A stretch of 64,000 nucleotides of DNA from Lentzea sp. NBRC 102530. Its GTDB lineage: Bacteria; Actinomycetota; Actinomycetes; Mycobacteriales; Pseudonocardiaceae. The position numbers and the translations under genes are program-made. Below are positions 8,678-17,351 of this stretch, piece by piece. Position 1 is the first letter of the stretch, and each line of letters opens with the position of its first letter. Below the pieces are notes generated by a model. It was not told the DNA's origin. It saw only the letters and a list, made by a program, of their open reading frames with translations, and made no database searches. The stretch spans positions 62,001 to 126,000 of the forward strand of contig NZ_BSTF01000019.1 in the NCBI RefSeq assembly GCF_030269365.1. Direction: 5' to 3'.

Positions 8678-9709
8678 ATGCTCGACGAACTGCGCGCGGC
8701 CCTCACCGGCGGCGATCCCCTGGTCGAGGGGCCGCTCGACGGCTGGGAGAAGCGCGCCGTGCTCGGCGTGCCCACCTCCGGGTCGACCGGCGAACCCAAG
8801 ACGGTGCTGCTCGACGCGGACGCCCTGACGACGTCCGCGGAGGCCACCCACGAGCGGCTCGGCGGGCCCGGGACGTGGCTGCTGGCGCTGCCGACCGGCC
8901 ACATCGCGGGCGCCCAGGTGCTGGTGCGGTCGATCGTCGCGGGCACCACGCCCGGCGTGCTCGACCCGGCGGGCGGCTTCCGCGCGATGGGGTTCGCGCA
9001 CGCCGCCCGGCCGGTGCTCGCCCAGCCCGGCCGCCACTACACGGCGCTCGTGCCGACGCAGCTCTCGCGGCTCGTCGTCGGTGAGGGCCCCGGGCTGGAG
9101 GCGCTGCGGCAGTTCGACGGCGTGCTGATCGGCGGGGCCGCGACCCCGCCGAAGCTGTTGCAGCAGGCGCGCGCTCTGGGCGTGCAGGTCGTCACGACGT
9201 ACGGCATGAGCGAGACCGCCGGCGGGTGCGTGTACGACGGCGAGCCGTTGCGCGGGGTGTCGGTGCGCACCGACGACGTGATCGAGATCAGCGGGCCGAC
9301 GCTGGCGCTGGGGTACCGCGGCAGCGCCGAGCCGTTCGGCGAGTGGTTCCGCACCGGGGACCTCGGGCGGCTGCGGGACGGGCGGCTGGAGGTGCTCGGG
9401 CGCGCGGACGACGTGATCGTCACCGGTGGCGAGAAGGTGCCTCCGGTGCTGGTGGAACGGGCTCTGGCGACCGTCGAGGGCGTGCTGGAGGCGTGCGTCG
9501 TGGGAGTGCCGGACGACGAGTGGGGTGCCGTGGTGGCCGCCGCCGTCGTGACGCGCGGGACGGAGCCGTCGGTCGAGGAGCTGAAGGCGGCGGTGACCGA
9601 GGCCGTGGGCCGGGCGGCCGCGCCGAAGCTGGTGCGGTTCGTGCACGAACTGCCGTTGCGCGGGCCCGGCAAGGTCGACCGGACCGCGGTGGCCGCCACC
9701 TTTAGGTGA
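8678..9709 (+). CDS. menE: o-succinylbenzoate-CoA ligase MenE
   Basis: A 343-residue member of the ANL adenylating superfamily that activates o-succinylbenzoate to its CoA thioester, the substrate of MenB immediately upstream. The P-loop-like PTSGSTGEPKTV, the TYGMSETAGGC motif and the FRTGDLGRLRDGRLEVLGRADDVIVTGGEKV hinge region are all present, ending in GPGKVDR with the catalytic lysine. It is shorter than typical 450-500-residue acyl ligases, which is normal for actinobacterial MenE. The ATG at 8678 has AGG five bases upstream; a GTG at 8672 is also possible. Confidence 0.93.
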   Translation: MLDELRAALTGGDPLVEGPLDGWEKRAVLGVPTSGSTGEPKTVLLDADALTTSAEATHERLGGPGTWLLALPTGHIAGAQVLVRSIVAGTTPGVLDPAGGFRAMGFAHAARPVLAQPGRHYTALVPTQLSRLVVGEGPGLEALRQFDGVLIGGAATPPKLLQQARALGVQVVTTYGMSETAGGCVYDGEPLRGVSVRTDDVIEISGPTLALGYRGSAEPFGEWFRTGDLGRLRDGRLEVLGRADDVIVTGGEKVPPVLVERALATVEGVLEACVVGVPDDEWGAVVAAAVVTRGTEPSVEELKAAVTEAVGRAAAPKLVRFVHELPLRGPGKVDRTAVAATFR

Positions 9710-9786
9710 ACCTTTACCGCTGAGGACAACCCTCGCCGCGAAGCGCACGGACCCAGGCCGTGCGCGCCGGCGATGGGGGTTTCTTC

Positions 9787-10899
9787 ATGCGCTATCTGTT
9801 ACCGCTGGTCACCGGCGCCGCCTTGGTGGCCGGGCTGGCGTCACCCGCCCAGGCGGCACCCGCGTCGAACGAGTGGACCGCTGACGTCAGCGGCCGCGCC
9901 GTCACGTGGGGCGGTTCCCCGGCCATCGGCCTGATCCCGCTCGGCACGCACAGACTCGCTCAGCCCGCCAACGCGGTCACGGCGGCGGTGACCGGCGACG
10001 GCGTCGTCGACGTGCGCGGTCTGCGCGCGGACGGGCAGTGGACCGAGTGGCTGGAGGCGCCGGCCGCCCGGCCGGTGGTGCTGCCGGTGACCACGTCCAC
10101 GATCGAGACGCGCGTGGTTCTGAGCAGCGGCAAGGCTTCCCGCGTGCGGCTGACGGCCTCGCAGGCACCGGCGACCGTGGCCGCGGACGACGTTTCCGCC
10201 GCGGCTGCCGGCCGTGCGTACCGGGTGTACGCCACGCGCGAGGGTCTGGTCGGCGGCACCACGGCGAACGGGCACGTGATCCGGTCGCGCGACCACTTCG
10301 TGGCGTTGCCGTCCCGGCGCGGGCTGGCCAACAGGAACTCCGGCAACTACAGCGTGCAGGTGTGCGCGTCGAACGGCCGGTGCGAGTGGGCGCCCGTGTG
10401 GGACGTCGGCCCGTGGAACACCAAGGACGACTACTGGAACCCGGCCGCGACCCGCGAGATGTGGAAGGACCTGCCGCAGGGCAAGCCCGAGGCGCAGGCC
10501 GCCTACGAGAACAACTACAACGGCGGCAAGGACCAGTTCGGCCGTGAGGTCGCGAACCCGGCCGGCATCGACCTCGCCGACGGCACGTTCTGGGACGGCC
10601 TCAAGCTCACCACCAACGCCTGGGTGACCGTGACGTACCTGTGGACCGGCTCCGGTCCTCTCGGGACGGTGCGCACGGCCGCCGCCAACGGCACGGTGAA
10701 CGTCCGCAGCGGCGCGAACTCCTCGTCCTCGCAGGTGGGACTGGCCGCGAACCACGCCCAGGTCAGGGTGACCTGCCAGCTCACCGGCGAGTCGGTGTCG
10801 GGCACGCAGGGCACGTCGAACGTCTGGTACCGCATCGCGTCCGGCAAGCACGTCGCCAAGGCGTACGTGGCGGGCGTGTCCGGCGCACCTGCCTGCTGA
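9787..10899 (+). CDS. secreted protein with C-terminal SH3-like domain
   Basis: A 370-residue exported protein. The N-terminal signal peptide has a hydrophobic core (LLPLVTGAALVAGLASPAQA) with cleavage near residue 25. The middle carries a beta-rich part and a GNYSVQVCASNGRCEWAPVWDVGPWN segment with two cysteines, seen in actinomycete cell-wall-associated proteins. The last 80 residues look like a bacterial SH3 domain (ANGTVNVRSGANSSSSQVG), which often binds peptidoglycan. No catalytic motif was recognised. It lies between menE and menA on the same strand but has no evident link to menaquinone. The ATG at 9787 is preceded by a GGGGG site. Confidence 0.8.
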   Translation: MRYLLPLVTGAALVAGLASPAQAAPASNEWTADVSGRAVTWGGSPAIGLIPLGTHRLAQPANAVTAAVTGDGVVDVRGLRADGQWTEWLEAPAARPVVLPVTTSTIETRVVLSSGKASRVRLTASQAPATVAADDVSAAAAGRAYRVYATREGLVGGTTANGHVIRSRDHFVALPSRRGLANRNSGNYSVQVCASNGRCEWAPVWDVGPWNTKDDYWNPAATREMWKDLPQGKPEAQAAYENNYNGGKDQFGREVANPAGIDLADGTFWDGLKLTTNAWVTVTYLWTGSGPLGTVRTAAANGTVNVRSGANSSSSQVGLAANHAQVRVTCQLTGESVSGTQGTSNVWYRIASGKHVAKAYVAGVSGAPAC

Positions 10900-10946
10900 T
10901 ACACCCCTTCGGCGGGTCCTCGGGAGTCATACCGGAGGATGGAGGC

Positions 10947-11819
10947 ATGGCCTCAGTCGTCCAGTGGATCCAGGGGACCCGCCCGCGCACGCTGCCGAAC
11001 TCGATCGCCCCGGTGGTCGTGGGCGGTGCCGCGGCGCACCACATCGACGAGTTCAACGCGCTGTACACGGTGCTCGCGCTGGTCGTCTCGGTGGCGTTCC
11101 AGGTCGGCGTGAACTACGCGAACGACTACTCCGACGGCATCCGCGGCACCGACGACAACCGGGTGGGGCCGTTCCGGCTCACCGGGTCGGGCGCGGCGGA
11201 ACCGGCGAAGGTGCGGCTGGCGGCGTTCATCTCGCTCGGCGTCGGCGCGGCGGCCGGTCTGGCACTGGTGGCGATGTCCGGGCACTGGTGGCTGCTCGGG
11301 TTCGGCGCGGTGTGCATCGCCGGGGCGTGGTTCTACACGGGCGGCAAGCGCCCGTACGGCTACGCGGGGCTCGGCGAGATCGCGGTGTTCCTGTTCTTCG
11401 GGCCGGCCGCGGTGCTCGGAACGTTGTACGTGCAGACCGGGGAGATCACCGGCATCGGCATCGGGGCGTCCATCGCGATGGGGTCGATCTCGGCCGCGGT
11501 GCTGGTGGCGAACAACCTGCGCGACATCCCGACGGACGCCGTGTCGGGCAAGCGGACCCTGGCCGTGGTGCTGGGCGACAAGGACACCCGGCGGCTCTAC
11601 CTGGCGTTGATCGCGGTGCCGTTCCTGATCGCGCTGGGCATGGTCGTGCGGGTGCCGTACGCGCTGCTGGCGTTCCTCGCGGCGCCCGTGCTGCTGCCGG
11701 CCGTGCGCCGGGTGGCGGCGGGCCGGGGTGGGCGTGACCTGATCCCGGTGCTCCAGTTCACCGGGATCGCGATGCTCGCGTGGGCCGTGCTGGTCAGCAT
11801 CGGGCTCGTGCTGGACTAG
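10947..11819 (+). CDS. menA: 1,4-dihydroxy-2-naphthoate polyprenyltransferase MenA
   Basis: A 290-residue integral membrane prenyltransferase that attaches the polyprenyl tail to 1,4-dihydroxy-2-naphthoate, giving demethylmenaquinone. It has about eight hydrophobic segments. The two aspartate-rich motifs of the UbiA superfamily are visible as NYANDYSDGIRGTDD near residue 55 and NNLRDIPTDAVSGKRTLAV near residue 190. The opening RPRTLPNSIAPVVVG is characteristic of MenA. The ATG at 10947 follows GGAGG by one base, with a second GGAGG at 10934. The stop lies eight bases from the convergent small-protein operon. Confidence 0.95.
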   Translation: MASVVQWIQGTRPRTLPNSIAPVVVGGAAAHHIDEFNALYTVLALVVSVAFQVGVNYANDYSDGIRGTDDNRVGPFRLTGSGAAEPAKVRLAAFISLGVGAAAGLALVAMSGHWWLLGFGAVCIAGAWFYTGGKRPYGYAGLGEIAVFLFFGPAAVLGTLYVQTGEITGIGIGASIAMGSISAAVLVANNLRDIPTDAVSGKRTLAVVLGDKDTRRLYLALIAVPFLIALGMVVRVPYALLAFLAAPVLLPAVRRVAAGRGGRDLIPVLQFTGIAMLAWAVLVSIGLVLD

Positions 11820-11826
11820 AACACTC

Positions 11827-12225
11827 TCACCAGGCGTCTTCGGTGAACTGGATGGGCTCGTCGTCGTCGTGGGGCCTGGGCTTGGGCCGCGGCGGCGGGG
11901 CGGACTCGCCGACGATCAGCTCGTCGAGCCTCGCGCGGTCCGCCTCGAGCGCCTGGCGCACCAACGGGTCGTGGCTCGCCTCGCCGGTGAGGACCTGACG
12001 CCAGCTGAGGCCGGCACCCCTCGCGATGCGGTCGGCGAGCTGACGCATCGCCGGTGAGGCGTCGCTGGACTTCGCGAACTGCATCACCCTGCGGATGTCC
12101 TCGGTGGACGGTTCCTTGCCCCTGAGGTTCTGCTGGGCGGCGCGCATGGCGCGGTCCGCCTCGGCGACGGCGCCCGTCAGGAAGTCCTCCGCCGCCTGGA
12201 TGTCCGGTGTCCGCCAGGCCGTCAT
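11827..12225 (-). CDS. small FTED-tail protein B (toxin operon, unknown function)
   Basis: A 132-residue acidic, mostly helical protein that I do not recognise. It is a paralogue of the gene just upstream: both have W-x-x-V-x-(T/S)-G-x-A-x-x-DP-x-V in the middle, a charged helix after it, and end in FTED-x-W. The tail here is PIQFTEDAW after a run of DDDE. The ATG at 12225 overlaps the upstream stop as ATGA, so the two are translationally coupled at the end of the CpnT-like toxin operon. A chaperone, regulator or secretion-accessory role can only be guessed. Confidence 0.7.
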   Translation of the reverse strand: MTAWRTPDIQAAEDFLTGAVAEADRAMRAAQQNLRGKEPSTEDIRRVMQFAKSSDASPAMRQLADRIARGAGLSWRQVLTGEASHDPLVRQALEADRARLDELIVGESAPPPRPKPRPHDDDEPIQFTEDAW

Positions 12226-12674
12226 CACCACTTGTCCTCCGTGAAGATGTCCGGGGCGTTCTCGTCGCCGTCGTCACCGCGGTGCCGGCGCGGGTCCTGG
12301 GCGTTCATGATCTCTTCGGGGGTCAGGCCCTCCTGGAGCATCTGGAACGCCTGCTTCATCTTCTTGACGTTCTCCTGCTGCATGGCCTGCACGTCCGGGT
12401 CCTGCGCGGCCTTGCCGGAGACGACGTCCTCCCAGGTGAACTCGCCCGCGTCCACCTTGCGCTTGAGGGCCTTGAGCTGCTCCGGCGCGTCCTTCTCCTG
12501 CGCGGCCCGTTCGACCTGCTGCGCGATCGCCTTGAAGTCGACCGGCGGGACGGGCGGCAGCGGGGTGTCCTTGAGGCGGTTCGCGAGGTCCTGCGCCTCC
12601 TTGAAGCGCGCGTCCACCTGCGCCTCGGCGGCCCGGAGCTCAGCGGACTTCCAGCTGTCGTTCGGGGTGGTCAT
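12225..12674 (-). CDS. small FTED-tail protein A (toxin operon, unknown function)
   Basis: A 149-residue hydrophilic protein, largely helical with probable coiled-coil character (AEAQVDARFKEAQDLANRL; QQENVKKMKQAFQML). The FTWEDVVSGKAAQDPDVQ segment and the APDIFTEDKW tail match its downstream paralogue. There is no signal peptide or membrane segment. It starts five bases after the stop of the toxin/immunity-like fusion gene and so belongs to the same operon. Function unknown. The shared C-terminal tail could be a targeting or interaction tag; that is inference. Confidence 0.7.
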   Translation of the reverse strand: MTTPNDSWKSAELRAAEAQVDARFKEAQDLANRLKDTPLPPVPPVDFKAIAQQVERAAQEKDAPEQLKALKRKVDAGEFTWEDVVSGKAAQDPDVQAMQQENVKKMKQAFQMLQEGLTPEEIMNAQDPRRHRGDDGDENAPDIFTEDKW

Positions 12675-12679
12675 CTCGC

Positions 12680-13654
12680 TCAGTTCTCCCTGCCGAAGAG
12701 GCCGCGCCGGACGGGCCTCGCGTCACCGCGGACGTCGCTCACCTCGGCGCGCCAGGCCGTCGTGCGCCACTGCCGGAAATCCACTTCGGACAGTCCGAGT
12801 TCCTGTGCCACCTCGTAGTTCTCGCCGAGGAAGTGCAGCACGGCCTGGTCGCCCAGAACACCGATGATCTCGAACTCCGCGCCGCGGTACGTGCAGATCG
12901 TGCGGACCAGCTGGAGGTCCTCCACGGCCGCGTCCGGGACCTCCAGGTAGCCGTCCTGACCGAAGTCCTCCGGCACCGGCTGGCCGACGAGCGGGTGCAG
13001 CAGGACGCTGCCCGGCGTGGTGGCGAAGTCGATGTCGAAGTCCTGCCCGCGGTACCGGCCGATCAGTCCACGCCGGACGGTCGGGCGGTGCGGAATCGGG
13101 GCCTGCCAGTACCTCCCGGGCCCGAAGCCGACGTCGCCCGTGGGGATCCAGCCCGTCTGGCGGTGGACGTACTTGCCGACGCTGCGCCCGTTGCCGTCGG
13201 GGTCGAAGCGCCAGAGTTCCGTGCCCGCCGGGAGTTCGGCGAGGTCCATGACGTACTCGGGGATGGGGTTCGGACCCGGCGTGTACCCGGTGCCCGTGAA
13301 CGGCAGCGGGTAGACGCGGGTGGTGCCCATCTTCCGTGCGCCGTCGAGCGTGGGCCCGCCGAAGCTCGTCGCGAAGAGTTCGGGCGTGTGGGCCAGGAAG
13401 CGCAGGAGGTACTGCGTGCCCCTGGGCCAGTCCGGGACCTGGTCGACCCCGAGCGTCTGGGCGAACTGGTCGCTCGTGCCCTGCGGGAAGTCCTGCCCGC
13501 GCGTGACGAACCCGGCCGCGCGGTGGGGTTCGAACTTGCCGGGCACCACGACGTTGCCCAGGTAGAGCTGCGCGATCGCGGGGTGGACGATCTTCTGCAG
13601 GATCGTCCGGGGCCCGATGCCGGCCGCCTTCTCGACTGCCTGAGGGGTGCTCAT
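12680..13654 (-). CDS. fusion of toxin-C-terminus-like and immunity-like modules
   Basis: A 324-residue protein that I could not place in a named family. Its first about 165 residues align by eye with the last about 200 residues of the CpnT-like protein encoded upstream: both have a NP/HP-A-x-x-x-YL segment, an RGQD motif, FGGP, then GTT-x-x-Y, PFTGTG-x-T, an acidic LP...E-(L/I)-W stretch and a closing GW. Its last about 130 residues resemble the 139-residue neighbour: two modules beginning RYRGQ/TYRGA and ending in a GL...TA...EV-DVR stretch. Start 13654 overlaps the upstream stop (ATGA). An inactive toxin decoy or a cis-neutralised second toxin is conceivable. Confidence 0.72.
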   Translation of the reverse strand: MSTPQAVEKAAGIGPRTILQKIVHPAIAQLYLGNVVVPGKFEPHRAAGFVTRGQDFPQGTSDQFAQTLGVDQVPDWPRGTQYLLRFLAHTPELFATSFGGPTLDGARKMGTTRVYPLPFTGTGYTPGPNPIPEYVMDLAELPAGTELWRFDPDGNGRSVGKYVHRQTGWIPTGDVGFGPGRYWQAPIPHRPTVRRGLIGRYRGQDFDIDFATTPGSVLLHPLVGQPVPEDFGQDGYLEVPDAAVEDLQLVRTICTYRGAEFEIIGVLGDQAVLHFLGENYEVAQELGLSEVDFRQWRTTAWRAEVSDVRGDARPVRRGLFGREN

Positions 13655-14070
13655 CCCGGGTTCTTCTCCTTCCACCGCTCCAGGAAGTCGGTGCGCTCGA
13701 CCCGCACGTCGTGGAGCTCGTGCTCGTCGAGCGTGGCGGTGAAGCCGTTGTACTGGTCGCCTTCGAGCCCGTTCTGCTGGGCCCACACGTGCTCGCCGCC
13801 CGCGTACCCGGCCTCGGCCTTGCCGTTCTCGGTCTTCACGACGTTGAACGGCTGCCCGCGCCAGGTGGCTTTGCAGGTCTCTTGGTACCAGGCGTCGAGG
13901 TCTTTCGCCGGGACCGTCTTGAGCTCACGGTTGCCGTACGTCTGGAAACCCTCGGCGTGCTCGTAGGTCTGGTTCGGGATCTTGCGCAGCCAGACGTGCT
14001 TCGCGTCTTCCTCACCGGCGAAGTACGTCTCGCCCCGGTACTCGGCCATCTCCTGGGAGTAGTGGGTCAT
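13651..14070 (-). CDS. putative immunity protein for the CpnT-like toxin
   Basis: A 139-residue cytoplasmic protein without signal or membrane segments. It holds two imperfect modules starting EYRGETYF (about residue 10) and TWRGQPFN (about 70), ending in a GFTATLDEHELHDVRVERTDF stretch. This layout recurs in the C-terminal half of the next gene. Its position directly after the large toxin gene, with an ATGA overlap (14067-14070), and its small size are the usual marks of an immunity gene; no family was recognised, so the role is inferred from context. Confidence 0.7.
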   Translation of the reverse strand: MTHYSQEMAEYRGETYFAGEEDAKHVWLRKIPNQTYEHAEGFQTYGNRELKTVPAKDLDAWYQETCKATWRGQPFNVVKTENGKAEAGYAGGEHVWAQQNGLEGDQYNGFTATLDEHELHDVRVERTDFLERWKEKNPG

Positions 14071-17000
14071 CAGAGCTTCGTCCAGCCGAACTTGCGGTCG
14101 TACACGGCGTGCAGTTTCTCAGTTCCGTCCGCATTCACCTGCCAGATCTCGGCACGATCCGGCAACGGAGTGCCGCCGTCGACCCGCCACTCCGGCATGC
14201 CACCCATCGTCGAGCCCGTACCCGTGAACGGGTCGTACCCGTCGTACGTCTTCGTCGTACCTCCGGCCGCCGCCATCTGCTGCTGCGACTGCTCGTAGTG
14301 CTGCTTCTCCTGCGGCGACTGGTACTCGTTCGCGCCGTACGGCCCGGGCTGGGTGAAGTCCGGCACGTCCTTCTTCGGACCACCGAACGGCACGTTGTGC
14401 GCACCCTGGTTCTGGTCGGTGATCTCGTACCGCAGCTGCATCGCCTGCTGAGCGCCCTGCGGGATCGGGGTCCAGCCCTGGCCCTTGTCGTCGAGCGCCA
14501 GCCCGTCCCGCAGGCCCTGCGGCGTGTTGACGCCGACCACGTCCTGACCGCGGGCGATCGAGCCGCCCATCTGGTTCTGCCAGGTCTCCTGCTTGCTGCC
14601 GGCCGCGTGCGGCTGGTCGGGCAGGTAGGTGCTGACGGCGCTCGGGTTGAGGGCCTTGGTGACGATGTCGCCGGTGTCGACCTTGATCTGGTTGCGGACG
14701 TCGGCCACGTGCTGGGCCTCGTCCGCGGTGAGGTTCGTGGACAGCCGCTGGCTCAGCTCGACGTAGCGGTCGCGGTCGGCCTGGTTGGGCAGGATCTGCT
14801 CCAGCTGGTGCTGGTAGCCCTGGCCCTGCGCGGCCATGGCGGCGGCGTCGAAGTGGCCCTTGAGGTCGGGGCCGCTCGGGGGAGGCGGGGAGCCGCCGTC
14901 GCCGTTGCCGTCGCTGCCGTTTCCGTCGGTGTGGTCGGCGTTGCCGGTGTGGTCCTGCGGCTTCGGGTCGGGGGTGGGGTCGTGGTCCGGCTGGGGCGGG
15001 GTGGGGTCGGTGCCGGCGTCGTGCGGCTTGGGGTCGTCGGCGCCGCTGGTGTCGGTGTCGTGCGGCTTGGTGCCGGGGTCGCTCGGGGTGGTGTCGTGCG
15101 GCTTGGTGTCGGTGTCGTGCGGCTTGGTGTCGGTGTCGTGCGGCTTGGTGTCGGTGTCGTGCGGCTTGGTGTCGGTGTCGTGCGGCTTCGCGTCGGTGTC
15201 GTGCGGCTTGGGGGTGCCGTCTTGGGGCTTCGGGTCGCCGTCGTGCGGCTTCGCGTCGGCGTCGTGAGGCTTGGGGGTGCCGTCTTGGGGCTTCGGGTCG
15301 GCGTCGTGAGGCTTGGGGGTGCCGTCTTGGGGCTTCGGGTCGGCGTCGTGGGGCTGGCCGGACGTGTCGTGCGGCTTGGTGCCGGGGTCGCTCGGGGTGG
15401 TGTCGTGCGGCTTGGTGTCGTGCGAGCCCGTGGGGGTGGTGTCGTGCGGGCGCGGGGTCGACGGGTCGTGCGGCGTGATGCCGGACGGCGTCGGGTGGTC
15501 CGTGCTCGGGGACGGGTGGCCGGGAGGCGAGGGCAGGCCGCCACCCGCGCTCGGCGACGAGTGGCCCGTGCCAGGGGCCGGGTGGTCGGTGCTCGGGGAC
15601 GGGTGTCCCGGAGGCGAAGGCAGGCCGCCGCCCGTGTTGGCCGGTGACGGGGCCGTCGCGGTGCCCGCGCTCGCGGTCGGGTGGTCCGGCGGGGTGGGCA
15701 GGCCCGAGCCGTGGCCGGGAGGCGTGGGCAGGCCGGAGCCGCCGTGGTTCTCAGGAGGCGTGGGCAGGCCCGAGCCACCGTGCGTTCCGGGAGGCGTCGG
15801 CAGGCCGGAGCCGTGCGTTCCCGGAGGTGTCGGCAAGCCGCCCGAACCGCTCGGCGTCGGGTGCGCGCCCGGCGTCGGGTGGCTGCCTGAGCCGTGGGTC
15901 GGCGAGGTCGGGTGCGCGCCGGGAGTCGAGGGTGGCGTGGGCAGGCCCGTGCCGGCTGGGCGCGGGCCGCTGGAGGTCGGGGTGGCGGGCGGGGTCGGGA
16001 GGCCCGCGCCGTGGCCGGGTGGGGTCGGGAGGCCCGAGGGCTTGGGGGTGCCGGTGGGGGCGCCTGCGCTCGGGAACGCCGGCACGCCGCCTGCTCCCGG
16101 GCGGGAGCCGGAGCTGCGGGTCTGGTCGCCGCCGCCTGCGCCTGGCGCCATCGGGGCGCCCATGGGCATGGCGCCGCCCATCGGGGTCTGGTGGCTCGCC
16201 GGTGGGGCCGCGGCGGGGGCCGCTGCTGCCGCGTGGGTGTTGTCGAGGCGTGGGGCCGGGCCGTGGCCGCCTGCCGGGACACCGCCGCCGCCTCCTCCTG
16301 AGGCGCCTGACGGGACTGGGGCGCCGCCCACCTGGGCAGCGCCGCCACCGCCGCCCAGGGACGGTGGGGCCGCGGCCGCCGGGCCTCCGGTGGCCGCGGC
16401 GTGGGTGGTGGTCGGCGTGTCCTGGGCGTGCGGGAGGGTCGGTGGGGCCGCTGCCGGGGCACCGCCGGGGGCGGAGACGGCGGCCGGTTTGGTCTCGTCG
16501 GTGCCGCCGGGCGGGGTGTAGATCTCGCGGGCCCTCTCGCCCACGTCGCGGCCGCGGTCGGCGATCTCGGTGACGGAGTCCTTGATGGACGCGGCGTCGT
16601 CGCTGATGTCGCGGACGGCGTTGCGGACGTCGCGGCCCGCCTCGGCGACCTCCTGCGTGGCGTTCATGGCCTCGGCGAGGGAGTCGGCGTCCTTCAGCTT
16701 GCCGATGGCGGAGAAGACGCGGCCGACGGCGTCGAACAACGCCTTCACGTCGGCGATGAGCTTCTGGACCGTGTCGATGATGTCCATGACGCGGCGGTAG
16801 ATCTGGTACGCGTTCCAGACCATCTCGGCGGCCTTGATCCAGCCCGCGACCGGGATCCAGACGGTGGCGGCGGCCTCCAGCAACTTGTTGACCAGGTAGT
16901 CCAGCAGCCGCGCGGCCTGCTTGCCCAGGGCCTCGGCGCCGGACGCGACCGTGTCGAAGCCCTTGGCGATGAGCTGGGCGACGCCCATCTCGGCCAGCAG

Positions 17001-17351
17001 GCCCGCCTTCCAGCCCAGGGCGATGTACTTCTCGTGGGCGCGTGCGGCGTCGCCGTCCCAGTGGCCGCGGACCTTGCCCACGGCGTCGGTCAGGTTGTAG
17101 GAGACGTCGTTCATGGCGTTGCCGACCATGCGCCAGGCGTCGCCGTCCGCGCGGATCTTGGACCAGTCGCCGGTGATCGGCGTGATGATCGTGGAGACCA
17201 GCGACTCGCCGGTCACGGCCTCGAACACCCAGTTGACGGCCTGGACGCCCCAGCCCTGGTCGCGCAGGACGTCGTTGAGGGACGCCGTGTCGACGTCGGG
17301 CTTCTTCAGGGAAGCCGCGACCGGACGCGGGTCGTGGTACGCGGTCGTCAC
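14070..17351 (-). CDS. CpnT-like polymorphic toxin, type VII secretion candidate
   Basis: A 1093-residue protein. Residues 1-280 are helical and resemble the WXG100-like N-terminal domain of CpnT-type exported toxins, with a WDG motif at 98-100 and helices rich in Val/Asp. Residues about 285-825 are low complexity: Gly/Pro/Ala-rich, LPTPPG repeats, then KPHDTDT tandem repeats. Residues about 830-1093 form a compact C-terminal domain with no cysteines (RGQD, PFGGPKKDVP, PFTGTG, ending KFGW). I could not match it to a known toxin; it lacks the clear motifs of TNT glycohydrolase. The GTG start overlaps the EspC-like gene stop (GTGA). Confidence 0.8.
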   Translation of the reverse strand: MTTAYHDPRPVAASLKKPDVDTASLNDVLRDQGWGVQAVNWVFEAVTGESLVSTIITPITGDWSKIRADGDAWRMVGNAMNDVSYNLTDAVGKVRGHWDGDAARAHEKYIALGWKAGLLAEMGVAQLIAKGFDTVASGAEALGKQAARLLDYLVNKLLEAAATVWIPVAGWIKAAEMVWNAYQIYRRVMDIIDTVQKLIADVKALFDAVGRVFSAIGKLKDADSLAEAMNATQEVAEAGRDVRNAVRDISDDAASIKDSVTEIADRGRDVGERAREIYTPPGGTDETKPAAVSAPGGAPAAAPPTLPHAQDTPTTTHAAATGGPAAAAPPSLGGGGGAAQVGGAPVPSGASGGGGGGVPAGGHGPAPRLDNTHAAAAAPAAAPPASHQTPMGGAMPMGAPMAPGAGGGDQTRSSGSRPGAGGVPAFPSAGAPTGTPKPSGLPTPPGHGAGLPTPPATPTSSGPRPAGTGLPTPPSTPGAHPTSPTHGSGSHPTPGAHPTPSGSGGLPTPPGTHGSGLPTPPGTHGGSGLPTPPENHGGSGLPTPPGHGSGLPTPPDHPTASAGTATAPSPANTGGGLPSPPGHPSPSTDHPAPGTGHSSPSAGGGLPSPPGHPSPSTDHPTPSGITPHDPSTPRPHDTTPTGSHDTKPHDTTPSDPGTKPHDTSGQPHDADPKPQDGTPKPHDADPKPQDGTPKPHDADAKPHDGDPKPQDGTPKPHDTDAKPHDTDTKPHDTDTKPHDTDTKPHDTDTKPHDTTPSDPGTKPHDTDTSGADDPKPHDAGTDPTPPQPDHDPTPDPKPQDHTGNADHTDGNGSDGNGDGGSPPPPSGPDLKGHFDAAAMAAQGQGYQHQLEQILPNQADRDRYVELSQRLSTNLTADEAQHVADVRNQIKVDTGDIVTKALNPSAVSTYLPDQPHAAGSKQETWQNQMGGSIARGQDVVGVNTPQGLRDGLALDDKGQGWTPIPQGAQQAMQLRYEITDQNQGAHNVPFGGPKKDVPDFTQPGPYGANEYQSPQEKQHYEQSQQQMAAAGGTTKTYDGYDPFTGTGSTMGGMPEWRVDGGTPLPDRAEIWQVNADGTEKLHAVYDRKFGWTKL
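15091..15195 (-). repeat. 21-bp tandem repeats inside the toxin stalk
   Basis: Five head-to-tail 21-base units (period visible at 15091, 15112, 15133, 15154, 15175; the last diverged) encode KPHDTDT in the toxin's proline-rich stalk. A second block with a 42-base period follows at about 15211-15352 and encodes alternating KPQDG/KPHDA units. Such repeats are prone to copy-number slippage. Confidence 0.9.

Noticed and set aside
14070-14870. TNT-type NAD glycohydrolase for the toxin tip
   Set aside because: The CpnT-like N-terminus invites it, but the usual TNT motifs, such as the RxLPP-like region, are not evident; left unassigned.
15091-15352. Regular repeats read as a possible CRISPR array
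   Set aside because: Units are adjacent without unique spacers and encode KPHDTDT repeats in frame; no cas genes are present.
14109-15647. Long plus-strand frame over the CpnT-like gene
   Set aside because: It mirrors the minus-strand proline-rich stalk and shows Gly/Val/Arg-rich runs typical of frame shadows in high-GC DNA; the minus frame has domains, a coupled start and neighbours.
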